In this document: in pieces, positions 24,739 to 33,486 of the stretch
Numbering within the stretch: position 1 is the first letter of the stretch
Layout of the letters: each line of letters begins with the position of its first letter
Assembly (NCBI GenBank): GCA_938074535.1
Contig: CALJER010000007.1
Coordinates: forward strand, 1 to 37,726
Direction of reading: 5' to 3'
DNA length: 37,726 nt
From: an uncultured archaeon
GTDB taxonomy: Archaea; Hadarchaeota; Hadarchaeia; Hadarchaeales; WYZ-LMO6
Translations under genes and position numbers: made by a program
Notes under the pieces: model-generated
Database searches by the model: none
Told to the model about the DNA's origin: nothing
Seen by the model: the letters and a program-made list of their open reading frames with translations, nothing else

Positions 24739-25401
24739 CTATCCTCCTTCCCTCTTCCCGGACCTGGCCTGCCCCCTCACCGCCTCCACGAACTCCCTCA
24801 TGAGCCTCCCGTCCTTTACCCCGGGCGAGAGCTCTATTCCGCTGGATACGTCGACCCCGTCCGGCCTCACCTCCAGGATGGCCCTCCCCACGTTGCCTGG
24901 ATGAAGCCCTCCCGCCAGGAAAACGGGCTTCCTCAGGTGCTCCCTTATCCTCCTGCTCAGCGACCAGTCGTGCGGCGCTCCCGTTCCCCCTCCCAGCGGG
25001 CCCGCCGTGTCCAGAAGCACGTAGTCCCCCACCTCCTCCGCCTCCCTGGCCCTCCTCCACAGTTCCTCCCCCGGGCTGGGGGGGACCGGAACCGTGACCA
25101 TGAGCTCCCCTCCCTCCCTTCTGCCCAGCTCATGCGGGGGGAAGAAGGGGTTCACCTGCAGGACCTCCGGCCCCAGCCTCCGGTAGACCTCCCACACCTC
25201 CTCGGGCCTCTGGGGCCTGAGCACGGCCACGGTCCTCGCCCTTCCCCTCACCCTCGAGAAGAGCCCCCTGGCCCTCTCGAGGGAGATCCTCCTGGGGGAG
25301 CCGGGGACGAGGATCACGCCCACCAGCTCCACGCCCAGCTCGCAGGCCCTCTCCACATCCTCCTCCCTGGTGAAGCCGCACATCTTTATCAGAACGCCCA
25401 T
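24739..25401 (-). CDS. trpF: Phosphoribosylanthranilate isomerase
   Basis: 'VLIKMCGFTREEDVERACELGVELVGVILVPGSPR', 'VFLAGGLHPGNV', 'PDGVDVSSGIELSPGVKD'. Confidence 0.95.
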   Translation of the reverse strand: MGVLIKMCGFTREEDVERACELGVELVGVILVPGSPRRISLERARGLFSRVRGRARTVAVLRPQRPEEVWEVYRRLGPEVLQVNPFFPPHELGRREGGELMVTVPVPPSPGEELWRRAREAEEVGDYVLLDTAGPLGGGTGAPHDWSLSRRIREHLRKPVFLAGGLHPGNVGRAILEVRPDGVDVSSGIELSPGVKDGRLMREFVEAVRGQARSGKREGG

Positions 25402-25432
25402 CTCACACCCTTTCCCTGCGGGAAAAGAAGGT

Positions 25433-26242
25433 TTACGGAGGGGACCTGGTGGCCTCCTTCAAGGACCTCACGAACTTCGAGATGCTGGGGAGGGTCTGCT
25501 CAGGCTCCTCCAGTCTCTCCGAGTAAATCCTGGCGATGGCGCTTCCCACCACGCACCCGTCCGCTCCCGCTCGGAGGAGGGAAACCACGTGCTCCGGGCG
25601 GGAGATACCGAAGCCGGCCAAAAGGGGAAGGGAGGTGAGCCTCCTCACCCTCCCCATCAGCTCCACCGTCGAGGGCTCCAGCTCCTCCCTGGCACCCGTC
25701 ACCCCCTCTACCCCTATCACGTAGAGGAAGCCCGAGGCCTTCCCCACGATCCTCTCCATCCTCCTCCCGCTCGTGGTGGGGGCCACCTGGAAGATCAGGT
25801 GGAGGCCCTCTCCCCTTGCCGACTCCAGCAGCTCGTCCGCCTCCTCCACGGGGAGGTCGGGCACGATGAGACCCTGGGCACCCGCCCTCCTGACCTCCGC
25901 ACAGAACTTCCCCAGACCCATGGAGAGGATCACGTTGTAGTAGGTGGTGAGGAGGACGGGGAGGTGCAGGCCCTCCTCCCTGAGCCTCCTCAGGGCCTCC
26001 AGACATCCCCTGGGGGTCACGCCTGCCGCCAGCGCCCTCTCGCAGGCGGCTATGAAGGTGGGCCCGTCGGCGATGGGGTCGGAGAAAGGGATCCCCAGCT
26101 CCAGCAGGTCCGCCCCGCCCTCCGCCAGCGTGCGGATGAGCCTGAAGGAGAAGGCCGGGGAGGGATCGCCGAAGTACACGTGCGGCATGAGGGCCCCTTC
26201 CCCCCTCCTCCTGAGCTCCTCCAGCCTTTTCTCAAGCTCCAT
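25433..26242 (-). CDS. trpA: Tryptophan synthase alpha subunit
   Basis: 'ALMPHVYFGDPSPAFSFRLIRTLAEGGADLLELGIPFSDPIADGPTFIAA', 'GLIVPDLPVEEADEL', 'LAGFGISRPEHV'. Confidence 0.96.
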   Translation of the reverse strand: MELEKRLEELRRRGEGALMPHVYFGDPSPAFSFRLIRTLAEGGADLLELGIPFSDPIADGPTFIAACERALAAGVTPRGCLEALRRLREEGLHLPVLLTTYYNVILSMGLGKFCAEVRRAGAQGLIVPDLPVEEADELLESARGEGLHLIFQVAPTTSGRRMERIVGKASGFLYVIGVEGVTGAREELEPSTVELMGRVRRLTSLPLLAGFGISRPEHVVSLLRAGADGCVVGSAIARIYSERLEEPEQTLPSISKFVRSLKEATRSPP

Positions 26243-27401
26243 AGAAGTACCTCATGAGGGTCTCCAAGTCCTTGTCTCCCCTCCCGGAGAAGTTGACCAC
26301 CACCACCTCCCCCCTCGAGAACTCCTCCGGATGGTTCAGCAGGAAGGCCAGGGCGTGGGCGGTCTCGAGGGCGGGGAGGAGGCCCTCGGCCCTGCAGGTG
26401 GTCCTCACGGCCTCGAAGACCTCGCGGTCGAAGGCATGGCAGGCCTTCACGCGTCCGGTCTCGCAGAGGTGGGAGAGCTCCGGTCCCCTACCGGGATAGT
26501 TGAGCCCCGCGGCCCTGGTCTTCGAGGGCTTCACCTGACCGTGCTCGTCCTGGAGGAGCTGCATGAGGGCTCCGTGCAGCACCCCTGGTCTCCCCAGCCT
26601 GAAGGCGGCGGCGCTGTTGTCCGCCTCCAGGCTCTCCCCCCCTCCCTCCACGAAGTAGAGCCTCACCCCCTCGTCCTGCAGGAAAGCCCTGAAGGCCCCC
26701 AGCGCGTTGCTGCCCCCGCTCCCGCAGGCCACGATGGCGTCCGGCAGTCTCCCCTCCCTTTCCAGGATCTGCTGCCTGAGCTCCCTCCCTATCACGCTCT
26801 GGAAGGTGGCCACTATCTCCGGGAAGGGGTGGGGGCCCACCGTGGAGCCCATGAGGTAGTGGGTGGTCCCGGTGCACCTTGCCCACTCCCTCAGGGTGTC
26901 GGAGACAGCGTCCTTCAGCACCCCCGAGCCCGTGCTCACGGGGGTCACCTTCGCCCCCAGGAGGAGCATGCGCTTCACGTTGCTGGCCTGCCTCTCCATG
27001 TCCTTCACCCCCATGAAGATCTCCACCTCCATCCCCACCACGTTGCCCGCCATGGCCGTGGCCAGGCCGTGCTGCCCGGCGGCGGTCTCCGTGATGAGCC
27101 TGGTCTTCCCCATCCGCCTGGCGAGGAGGGCCTGCCCCAGGCAGTTGTTGAGCTTGTGGGAGCCTCCCGTGACCAGGTCCTCCCTCTTCAGGTAGACCCT
27201 GCAGCCCGTGAGCTCGCTCAGCCCCCTCGCGTGGTAGAGGGGGGTGGGACGGCCGGCGTAGTCCCTCAGGAGGAGGCCGAGCTCGCGCTGGAACTCCGGA
27301 GTGGGATAGATCCTCTCGAAGGCCTCCTCCAGCTCCTCCAGCGCGTGCATGAGGACCTCGCTCACGTACTGCCCTCCGAACCTGCCGAACCTCCCCTTCA
27401 T
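26232..27401 (-). CDS. trpB: Tryptophan synthase beta subunit
   Basis: 'FGRFGGQYVSEVLMHALEELE', 'KREDLVTGGSHKLNNCLGQALLARRMGK', 'ETAAGQHGLATA', 'CGSGGSNALGAF'. Confidence 0.97.
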   Translation of the reverse strand: MKGRFGRFGGQYVSEVLMHALEELEEAFERIYPTPEFQRELGLLLRDYAGRPTPLYHARGLSELTGCRVYLKREDLVTGGSHKLNNCLGQALLARRMGKTRLITETAAGQHGLATAMAGNVVGMEVEIFMGVKDMERQASNVKRMLLLGAKVTPVSTGSGVLKDAVSDTLREWARCTGTTHYLMGSTVGPHPFPEIVATFQSVIGRELRQQILEREGRLPDAIVACGSGGSNALGAFRAFLQDEGVRLYFVEGGGESLEADNSAAAFRLGRPGVLHGALMQLLQDEHGQVKPSKTRAAGLNYPGRGPELSHLCETGRVKACHAFDREVFEAVRTTCRAEGLLPALETAHALAFLLNHPEEFSRGEVVVVNFSGRGDKDLETLMRYFYGA

Positions 27402-28165
27402 GCCAGGGCCTCCACCAGCTCCCTCACCTTGCCCCTCACATCCTTTGCCCTCATGAGGGAAGTACCCACCAGAACCGCGTGGGCCCCCGCGCGCAGCATC
27501 CTCCTCACCTCCTCGGGGGTCCCTATTCCGCTCTCGCTCACCACCGTGATGCCGGGGGGGACGAGGGGGGCCAGCCTTTCCGTTCTGGAGAGGTCTACCT
27601 CCAGCGTGTCCAGGTCGCGGTTGTTGATGCCCACCAGCTCCGCACCAGCCGAGAGGGCCTGTTCAAGCTCCTCCTCGTCCGTCACCTCCACCAGGGCTTC
27701 CATTCCCTCCTTCCTCACCAGGGAGAGGAAGAAGGGCAGCTCCTCCCCCAGCACCCTGACGATGAGGAGGAGGGCATCGGCCCCCAGCCCGGCCGCCTCC
27801 TCCACCTGGTAGGGGTCCACCACGAAGTCCTTGCAGAGGAGGGGAACCCCCAGAACGCTGAGCTCCCGCAGGAAAAGCGGGTCCCCGCCGAAGTATTTGC
27901 GCTCCGTTAGCACGGAGAGGGCCACGGCGCCCCCCTCCACCATCTCCCTTCCCACCGCCAGGGGGTCGGCATGCGGGGAGAGCTCCCCCTCGGAGGGGGA
28001 GGCCCGCTTCACCTCCGCTATGAGGGGGACAAGCCTGGCCCTCCTTATGCCCTCCCTCAGGCTCCTCTTCGCACGCGGGGGGGGAAGCCCCTGGAAGGGC
28101 CTCTCGGCCTTCCTCCTCTCCACCTCCCTCCTGACCTCCCCCAGGATCTCCTCCAGCACCCTCAC
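27398..28165 (-). CDS. trpC: Indole-3-glycerol phosphate synthase
   Basis: 'LIAEVKRASPSEGEL', 'SVLTERKYFGGDPLFLRELS', 'LLCKDFVVDPYQVEEAAGLGADALLLIV', 'GINNRDLDTLEVDL', 'VSESGIGTPEEV'. Confidence 0.97.
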   Translation of the reverse strand: MRVLEEILGEVRREVERRKAERPFQGLPPPRAKRSLREGIRRARLVPLIAEVKRASPSEGELSPHADPLAVGREMVEGGAVALSVLTERKYFGGDPLFLRELSVLGVPLLCKDFVVDPYQVEEAAGLGADALLLIVRVLGEELPFFLSLVRKEGMEALVEVTDEEELEQALSAGAELVGINNRDLDTLEVDLSRTERLAPLVPPGITVVSESGIGTPEEVRRMLRAGAHAVLVGTSLMRAKDVRGKVRELVEALA

Positions 28166-29217
28166 TTCCTTCCCTCCAGCTCCTCCATCCTCCCCAGGTC
28201 CCCTCCCGTGGCCCTCACGAAGGCCCTGAGCTTTTCCAGGGCCCTGCCTGAATCCAGGACCTCCGAGCCGAGCTGCAGACCCTCCAGGAGGTCCGAGGCC
28301 TTCCCCCCCACCACCAGAGCGGCCGAGGCGTTCAGGAGGACGATGTCCCTCCTGGGTCCCCCTTCCCCCCCCAAGATCCGCAGGAGGACCCCGGCGTTCT
28401 CCTCCGGCCCACCTCCCTCCAGGTCCCGAGGTCTGGCCCTCTCCAGCCCCACTTCCTCGGGCCTCACCCTGAAGGTCCTCACCTCCCCTTCCTTCAGCTC
28501 CGAGACCTGGGTCTCCCCAAGGGTGGAAAACTCATCCAGACCGTCCAGACCGTGGACCACCATGGCCCGCTCGCATCCCAATTCCCTGAGGACCAGGGCC
28601 AACTTCTCGGTGAGGCCCGGTTCAAAAACCCCCAGGAGCTGGGCCCCGGCCCCGGCAGGGTTGGTGAGGGGTCCGAGCACGTTGAAGACCGTCCTGATGC
28701 CCATTTCCCTCCTCACCTGAGCCAGGTGCCTCATGGCCGGATGGAAGACGGGGGCAAACATGAAGCCCACCCCCGTCCTCTCCAAGCATCTCTCCACCTC
28801 GGGAGGGGGAAGGTCTATGACCGCACCCAGGGCTTCGAGCACGTCGGCGCTCCCCGCCTTGCTGGTGACCGAGCGGTTGCCGTGCTTGGCCACGGGCACG
28901 CCCGCTCCGGCCACCACGAACATCGCGGCGGTGCTTATGTTGAAGGTCTTTATCCTGTCCCCGCCCGTGCCGCAGGTATCCACCAGCCTCCCGCCCACCC
29001 TCGGCCTGACCTTAAGGCAGAACTCCCTCATGGTCCTGGCGAAGGCCGTGAGCTCCCCCACCGTCTCTCCCTTCATCCGCAAAGCGGTGAGGAAGGCCGC
29101 CGCCTGAGCAGGTGCCGCCTCCCCTGACATCAGGCACCGCATGGCTTCCGCCGCCTCCTCCTCCGTTAGGTGCGAAAAGCGCAGGAGCTTCTCCAGGCAC
29201 TTCTGAAGGACGCTCAC
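28162..29217 (-). CDS. trpD: Anthranilate phosphoribosyltransferase
   Basis: 'LVDTCGTGGDRIKTFNISTAAMFVVAGAGVPVAKHGNRSVTSKAGSADVLEALG', 'VFNVLGPLTNPAGAGAQLLGV', 'VVHGLDGLDE'. Confidence 0.97.
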   Translation of the reverse strand: MSVLQKCLEKLLRFSHLTEEEAAEAMRCLMSGEAAPAQAAAFLTALRMKGETVGELTAFARTMREFCLKVRPRVGGRLVDTCGTGGDRIKTFNISTAAMFVVAGAGVPVAKHGNRSVTSKAGSADVLEALGAVIDLPPPEVERCLERTGVGFMFAPVFHPAMRHLAQVRREMGIRTVFNVLGPLTNPAGAGAQLLGVFEPGLTEKLALVLRELGCERAMVVHGLDGLDEFSTLGETQVSELKEGEVRTFRVRPEEVGLERARPRDLEGGGPEENAGVLLRILGGEGGPRRDIVLLNASAALVVGGKASDLLEGLQLGSEVLDSGRALEKLRAFVRATGGDLGRMEELEGRK

Positions 29218-29789
29218 TCCACCATCTCCAGGAAGTTCTGGAGGATCCTCTTACCGTGAAGGGTCAGGATGGACTCAGGATGGAACTGCACCCCGAAGAC
29301 GGGAAGCTCCCGATGCCTGATGCCCATGACCTCCCTGTCCCCATCGTCGGTCTCGCACGTGACCTCCAGCTCCGCGGGCAGGCTTTCCCTCTCCACCGCC
29401 AGGGAATGGTACCTGGTGGCCTCGAAGGGGTTGGGCACCCCCCTGAAGAGCGCGCTCCCGTCGTGCCTTATCGGGGAGGTCTTCCCGTGCACGATCCTCT
29501 TGGCCCTGCCCACCCTTCCCCCGAAGGCGTGGGCGATCACCTGGTGGCCCAGGCAAACCCCAAGGATGGGGACCTCACGGCTGAACCTCCTCACCACCTC
29601 CACGGAGATCCCCGCGTCGGAAGGGGTTCCGGGACCCGGGGAGATCACTATGGCCTCGGGCCTCACCCCTTCCACCTCCCGCAGGGAGGAGCGGTTGGTG
29701 AGCACCACAGGCTCCACTCCCAGCTCGCCCAAATACTGCACCAGGTTGTAGACGAAGGAGTCTATGTTGTCCATCACCAGCACCCTCAT
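29214..29789 (-). CDS. trpG: Anthranilate synthase component II (glutamine amidotransferase)
   Basis: 'MDNIDSFVYNLVQYLGELG', 'ISPGPGTPSDAG', 'PILGVCLGHQVIAHAFGG', 'GVQFHPESILT'. Start at ATG 29789, overlapping the trpE stop by 4 nt. Confidence 0.96.
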   Translation of the reverse strand: MRVLVMDNIDSFVYNLVQYLGELGVEPVVLTNRSSLREVEGVRPEAIVISPGPGTPSDAGISVEVVRRFSREVPILGVCLGHQVIAHAFGGRVGRAKRIVHGKTSPIRHDGSALFRGVPNPFEATRYHSLAVERESLPAELEVTCETDDGDREVMGIRHRELPVFGVQFHPESILTLHGKRILQNFLEMVE

Positions 29790-31183
29790 CTTCCCACCCC
29801 CGCCGCCAGCAGCAGGGCCATGCCCTTGTTCCTGGTCTCCAGATATTCCTTCCATCCCTCCGAATCCGCCACCACCCCCGCTCCCACCTGTACGTAGCCC
29901 TTCCCCCCCTCCACCACCATCGTGCGGATGGCTATGGCCAGGTCCGCCGTTCCCTGCTCCTGGGAAGGGGAGGGGGGCCCGAAAACTCCCACCGCCCCCG
30001 CATAGATTCCCCTCCGCGTGGGCTCCAGCTCCTCTATGATCTCCATCGCCCTCACCTTGGGTGCCCCCGTCACGGTGCCGGCGGGAAAGGTGGCCCGGAA
30101 GGCCTCCAGGGCATCCAGGCCCCGGCGGAGTTTTCCCCTGACGTGGGACACCAGGTGCTGCACGTGGCTGTACTTCTCCACCCTCATGAACTCCGTCACC
30201 TCCACCGACCCGAACTCCGAGACCCTCCCCACGTCGTTCCTCGCCAGGTCCACGAGCATCACGTGCTCGGCCCTTTCCTTCTCGTCCGACTTCAGCTCCT
30301 CCTCCAGCCTCTCGTCCTCTTCTCCCTTCCCCCTCCTCCTGGTGCCAGCGATGGGCCTCACGCTCACCTCCCCTCCCTCCACCTTCACCTGGAGTTCCGG
30401 GCTCGAGCCCATCACCGTGCGGCCGGGGAAGTCCAGCATGAACAGGTAGGGGGAGGGGTTCAGCTCCCTCAGGCGGAAGTAGAAGGCCTCGGGAGGGGGG
30501 GAAGGCGTCAGCTCCATCCTCCTGGAGAGGACCACCTGTATGGCGTCCCCCCGGTGGATGTACCTGCGGGCCTCCTCTACCATCCGCTCGAACTCCCTCC
30601 TGCTCACGTTGGTCCTCACCCTCGTCCCACCGATTTCACCCGCCGGCCCCCTCTCCTCCACCGCCTCCATCTCCCTCAGGATCCTCTCCGCTCCCTCCGC
30701 TTCCTCTCCGGGCAGGAGGTTCACGGCATAGGTCCTCTCCCCCTTCATGCCGTCGAACACCACCACCCTCTCCGGGAGGACGAACTCGAGCTCGGGGTGC
30801 CCCAGATCATCCAGGGTGTGGTCACCCAGCTCCACCTGGGAACGCACGTAGTCGTAGCCCACGTACCCCACCACCGGGCGCAGGTACCTGAGGTCAGGGG
30901 AGGCCCCTGTGAACATCTTCTCCCTCACCAGCTCCAGGGGATCTCCCCCCACCTTCCCTTCCTCCACCAGTTCTCCCCTCCTCCACAGCCTGAACTCCCC
31001 CCCCTTTACCCTCAGGTGCAGGAGGGGGGAGTAACCCACCACCGAGTACCTGGCCAGCTCACCCGGCCCCTCCGCCGACTCCAGCAGGAAGGAGGCCTCC
31101 GACCTCCCCCTTACCCCCAGGTAGAACCTGGCGGGGTCCGGGCACCCCCTCCTCCGCAGGATAAGACCTTCGGTCCTTTTCAT
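29786..31183 (-). CDS. trpE: Anthranilate synthase component I
   Basis: 'FLLESAEG', 'NPSPYLFMLDFPGRTVMGSSPEL', 'RPIAGTRRRG', 'LVDLARNDVGRV', 'FPAGTVTGAPKVRAMEIIEELEPTRRGIYAGAVG'. Confidence 0.97.
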   Translation of the reverse strand: MKRTEGLILRRRGCPDPARFYLGVRGRSEASFLLESAEGPGELARYSVVGYSPLLHLRVKGGEFRLWRRGELVEEGKVGGDPLELVREKMFTGASPDLRYLRPVVGYVGYDYVRSQVELGDHTLDDLGHPELEFVLPERVVVFDGMKGERTYAVNLLPGEEAEGAERILREMEAVEERGPAGEIGGTRVRTNVSRREFERMVEEARRYIHRGDAIQVVLSRRMELTPSPPPEAFYFRLRELNPSPYLFMLDFPGRTVMGSSPELQVKVEGGEVSVRPIAGTRRRGKGEEDERLEEELKSDEKERAEHVMLVDLARNDVGRVSEFGSVEVTEFMRVEKYSHVQHLVSHVRGKLRRGLDALEAFRATFPAGTVTGAPKVRAMEIIEELEPTRRGIYAGAVGVFGPPSPSQEQGTADLAIAIRTMVVEGGKGYVQVGAGVVADSEGWKEYLETRNKGMALLLAAGVGR

Positions 31184-31211
31184 CCCCCTTTTTGGGTAAT
31201 TGTACCTTTTA

Positions 31212-31225
31212 ATACTTTATAGTAT
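31212..31225. promoter_or_regulatory. Palindromic AT-rich promoter element upstream of trpE
   Basis: ATACT-TTAT-AGTAT perfect inverted repeat with a TATA-like core, about 36 nt upstream of the trpE ATG, in an AT-rich patch within a GC-rich genome. Confidence 0.5.
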
Positions 31226-31505
31226 AATTTTGTTCAATAAACTGATTCTACCTTGGGCGTTTACCTGAACGTGTGAGGGGTGGCTCCTCGCCGGCAGCCC
31301 TTTTGCTTCCTGTCCTTTCTCGCCACCATCTTTGAGGGGAAATGCGCCGTCCACTGCTGTCTCGGCAGGCGCGTGGACCTGGATAGCAGAAAGCACTGCA
31401 CCATGCCTGCTCTCCCCTCCCTTCTTTTGCCATGAACAGTCCCACGCCCCGCAGGGACGGGGATGTTTCCCTCCTTAAAAAGGGGCTGCCCACCAACCCC
31501 TCCCG

Positions 31506-31880
31506 ATGGACGAGAAAGGGGCGATGGACATACCCATCAAGCTGGTGATAGCCCTGGCGGTGGGGGCGATCTCCATGGGGGTCCTGACCCAGTTCGTAAA
31601 CATTTCCGAGAGGATGGTGTGGAGGGACATGAGGGTGCTCCTCTCCTACAAGGGAGGGGGATCCCTTCAGGTGAGCGTCTTCGACGCCGAGACGGGCCAG
31701 CCCCTCAACGGCGCCACGGTGGAGGTTAGGTACCCGAACGGCCTCAAGCTCCACACCCTCGGTCCCTCCTCCAGCAGCTACACCTTCCGCCTTCCCACCA
31801 GCGGAACCCCCTACCTCGCCAGGGTGAGGGTCACGCGCCCGGGCTACCTCCCCTGGGAGGGCCAGATAGCGGTGGAGTAG
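31506..31880 (+). CDS. Pilin-like protein: N-terminal TM preceded by EKGAMDIP, then an Ig-like/carboxypeptidase-regulatory-like domain
   Basis: 'MDEKGAMDIPIKLVIALAVGAISMGVLTQFV' then 'LQVSVFDAETGQPLNGATVEVRYPNG...YLARVRVTRPGYLPWEGQIAVE'; TATA-like CCTTAAAAAGG about 29 nt upstream. Confidence 0.72.
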   Translation: MDEKGAMDIPIKLVIALAVGAISMGVLTQFVNISERMVWRDMRVLLSYKGGGSLQVSVFDAETGQPLNGATVEVRYPNGLKLHTLGPSSSSYTFRLPTSGTPYLARVRVTRPGYLPWEGQIAVE

Positions 31881-31884
31881 GGAG

Positions 31885-32268
31885 ATGGAGTCCTTTCCCC
31901 TCGTAATCCTCCTCAGCGTCTTCCTCGCCCTCTCCACCCTCTCCCTGGGACTCAGGGGGATGGAAAGGCTGAGGGAGAGGGAGGGGAGGGAGAGAGCCGT
32001 GATGGGGTTGCAGCTCTTCCTGCAGGAGGTGAAGGCCCTGGCCCTCTCCTCCCCTGGCAGCGAGAGGGAGGTGGAGCTGGAGCTGAGAGGGGGCGAACTC
32101 CTGATCCTGGGGGAGAAGGTGGAGCTTTGGATGGGAGAGGAGAAAATCGGGGAGGGGATCCCCTCGCTACCCCTCCGCCCCTCCCCCCTCTCCCTCAGGG
32201 GAGGCAGCTACCTCCTCAGACTGGAGAAAGGGGGAAAGGTCCTCATCCTGCCCGTTTCCCCCTCTTAA
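31885..32268 (+). CDS. Pseudopilin-like single-TM protein, unknown function
   Basis: N-terminal TM 'FPLVILLSVFLALSTLSLGLRGME' followed by a small, probably beta-rich domain; 4 nt after the previous gene. Confidence 0.68.
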   Translation: MESFPLVILLSVFLALSTLSLGLRGMERLREREGRERAVMGLQLFLQEVKALALSSPGSEREVELELRGGELLILGEKVELWMGEEKIGEGIPSLPLRPSPLSLRGGSYLLRLEKGGKVLILPVSPS

Positions 32269-32292
32269 GGGGGAGGGAGCCAAGCCCCACGG

Positions 32293-32700
32293 ATGGGGAG
32301 CCTTCACCTCTTCCTCTCCTGCAAGACGGCGGCGGCCCTAGCCTCCATGCTCCTGCTCGTCTGCTGCCTCCACCTCCACTCCACCCTCCGCAGGGAAGGG
32401 GAGAGGGAGGAAGAAAGGGAAGCGGCGCGGGGGGTGCTGTCGACGCTGGAGCTGGCGGCCCTCCTCCCCTGCGAGGGAAGGATGGAGATCCGGCTTCCTC
32501 CCACCCGGGGAGACTTCCTCCTGAAAGGCAGGATGGAGGGAGGCAGCCAGGTGGTGGAGGCCTGGGCGCGTGGGGAGCTCCTCCTCTCCTCCATCCTCCC
32601 CCTGCCCGTCGGGAGCGGCTTCTTCCAGGAGCTCCTGAGCACGCCCTCCCGCCTTCTCGTGATCAGGCTGGAGAACCTCCTGCTGCTGGAGAGGGGGTGA
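32293..32700 (+). CDS. Single-TM protein of unknown function in a pilin-like operon
   Basis: N-terminal TM 'TAAALASMLLLVCCLHLHSTL'; codon bias like neighbours (AGG/GAG/CTC). Confidence 0.65.
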   Translation: MGSLHLFLSCKTAAALASMLLLVCCLHLHSTLRREGEREEEREAARGVLSTLELAALLPCEGRMEIRLPPTRGDFLLKGRMEGGSQVVEAWARGELLLSSILPLPVGSGFFQELLSTPSRLLVIRLENLLLLERG

Positions 32701-32704
32701 GGGG

Positions 32705-33025
32705 GTGGAGGATCTCTGCGCCTGGGTGGTGGTGCTCCTCCTCCTCTCTTCCTTCCTTCACTCCCTCTTCGCCTTCAGGGAGAACCTGGTGGGAGGGAAG
32801 CTGGAGGAAGCGGTGGCGGTAACGGAAAGAACCCTCCGCAGGCTCTGCAGGGAGCCGGGCCTCCTCGAGAACCTGAAAGGGACGGAGGAAAGGGTGGGCG
32901 TCTGGAGGGGGGAAAACCTGCTGGAGGGGAGGGAGAAACCCGGGGGAAAGGGCTCCGTGGTGCTGCCCGCGGCCCTCAAGAAAGGCTTCTCCGCCCTGCT
33001 GGTGGGGGTGGAGGCCTGGGAGTGA
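32705..33025 (+). CDS. Single-TM protein of unknown function in a pilin-like operon
   Basis: N-terminal TM 'CAWVVVLLLLSSFLHSLFAF'; GTG start 4 nt after the previous stop. Confidence 0.65.
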   Translation: MEDLCAWVVVLLLLSSFLHSLFAFRENLVGGKLEEAVAVTERTLRRLCREPGLLENLKGTEERVGVWRGENLLEGREKPGGKGSVVLPAALKKGFSALLVGVEAWE

Positions 33026-33486
33026 AAGGGGCGGCTGCCCTGCTGGACTTGATCCTCTTCTCGCTTGCGGTCTCAGCCGCCTGCCTCTCCCTGCACCTCC
33101 TCCCTCCCCCCGCGGAGGAGAGGGCCGCCTCCTCCTTCGGCAACCACCTGGCGCTGGCCCTCCAATCCGTCACCCTCGACTCCCTGGGCCTCGAGGAAGG
33201 CGGGATGAAATACAAAACGGTGCTGGGCGTGCTGGCCGAAGAAGGGGTGCTGGGGAAGGAGGAGGTGGGGGAGAAGCTGAAGGAGGCCCTTCGCGACCTC
33301 TGCGGGGGGAGGTGGTGCTGCGGGCTCAGGGTGGAAGTCCTCCGCCCTTCCGGCAAAACCGTCCTGCTGGAGCTCTCCACGGGGGAGAAAAAGGGGAGGA
33401 GGATGTACTCCGCCTCCCTCCACCGCACCCTTCCCCCTCCGGAGGTGGGGAGGGTGGAGATAAGGCTGGAGCTGTGGTCACGTTGA
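33022..33486 (+). CDS. Single-TM protein of unknown function in a pilin-like operon
   Basis: N-terminal TM 'AALLDLILFSLAVSAACLSLHLL'; 4-nt overlap with the upstream gene. Confidence 0.66.
   Translation: MKGAAALLDLILFSLAVSAACLSLHLLPPPAEERAASSFGNHLALALQSVTLDSLGLEEGGMKYKTVLGVLAEEGVLGKEEVGEKLKEALRDLCGGRWCCGLRVEVLRPSGKTVLLELSTGEKKGRRMYSASLHRTLPPPEVGRVEIRLELWSR

Noticed and set aside
25944-27812. 622-aa plus-strand ORF opposite trpA/trpB/trpC
   Set aside because: Spans three conserved antisense genes; no domain of its own.
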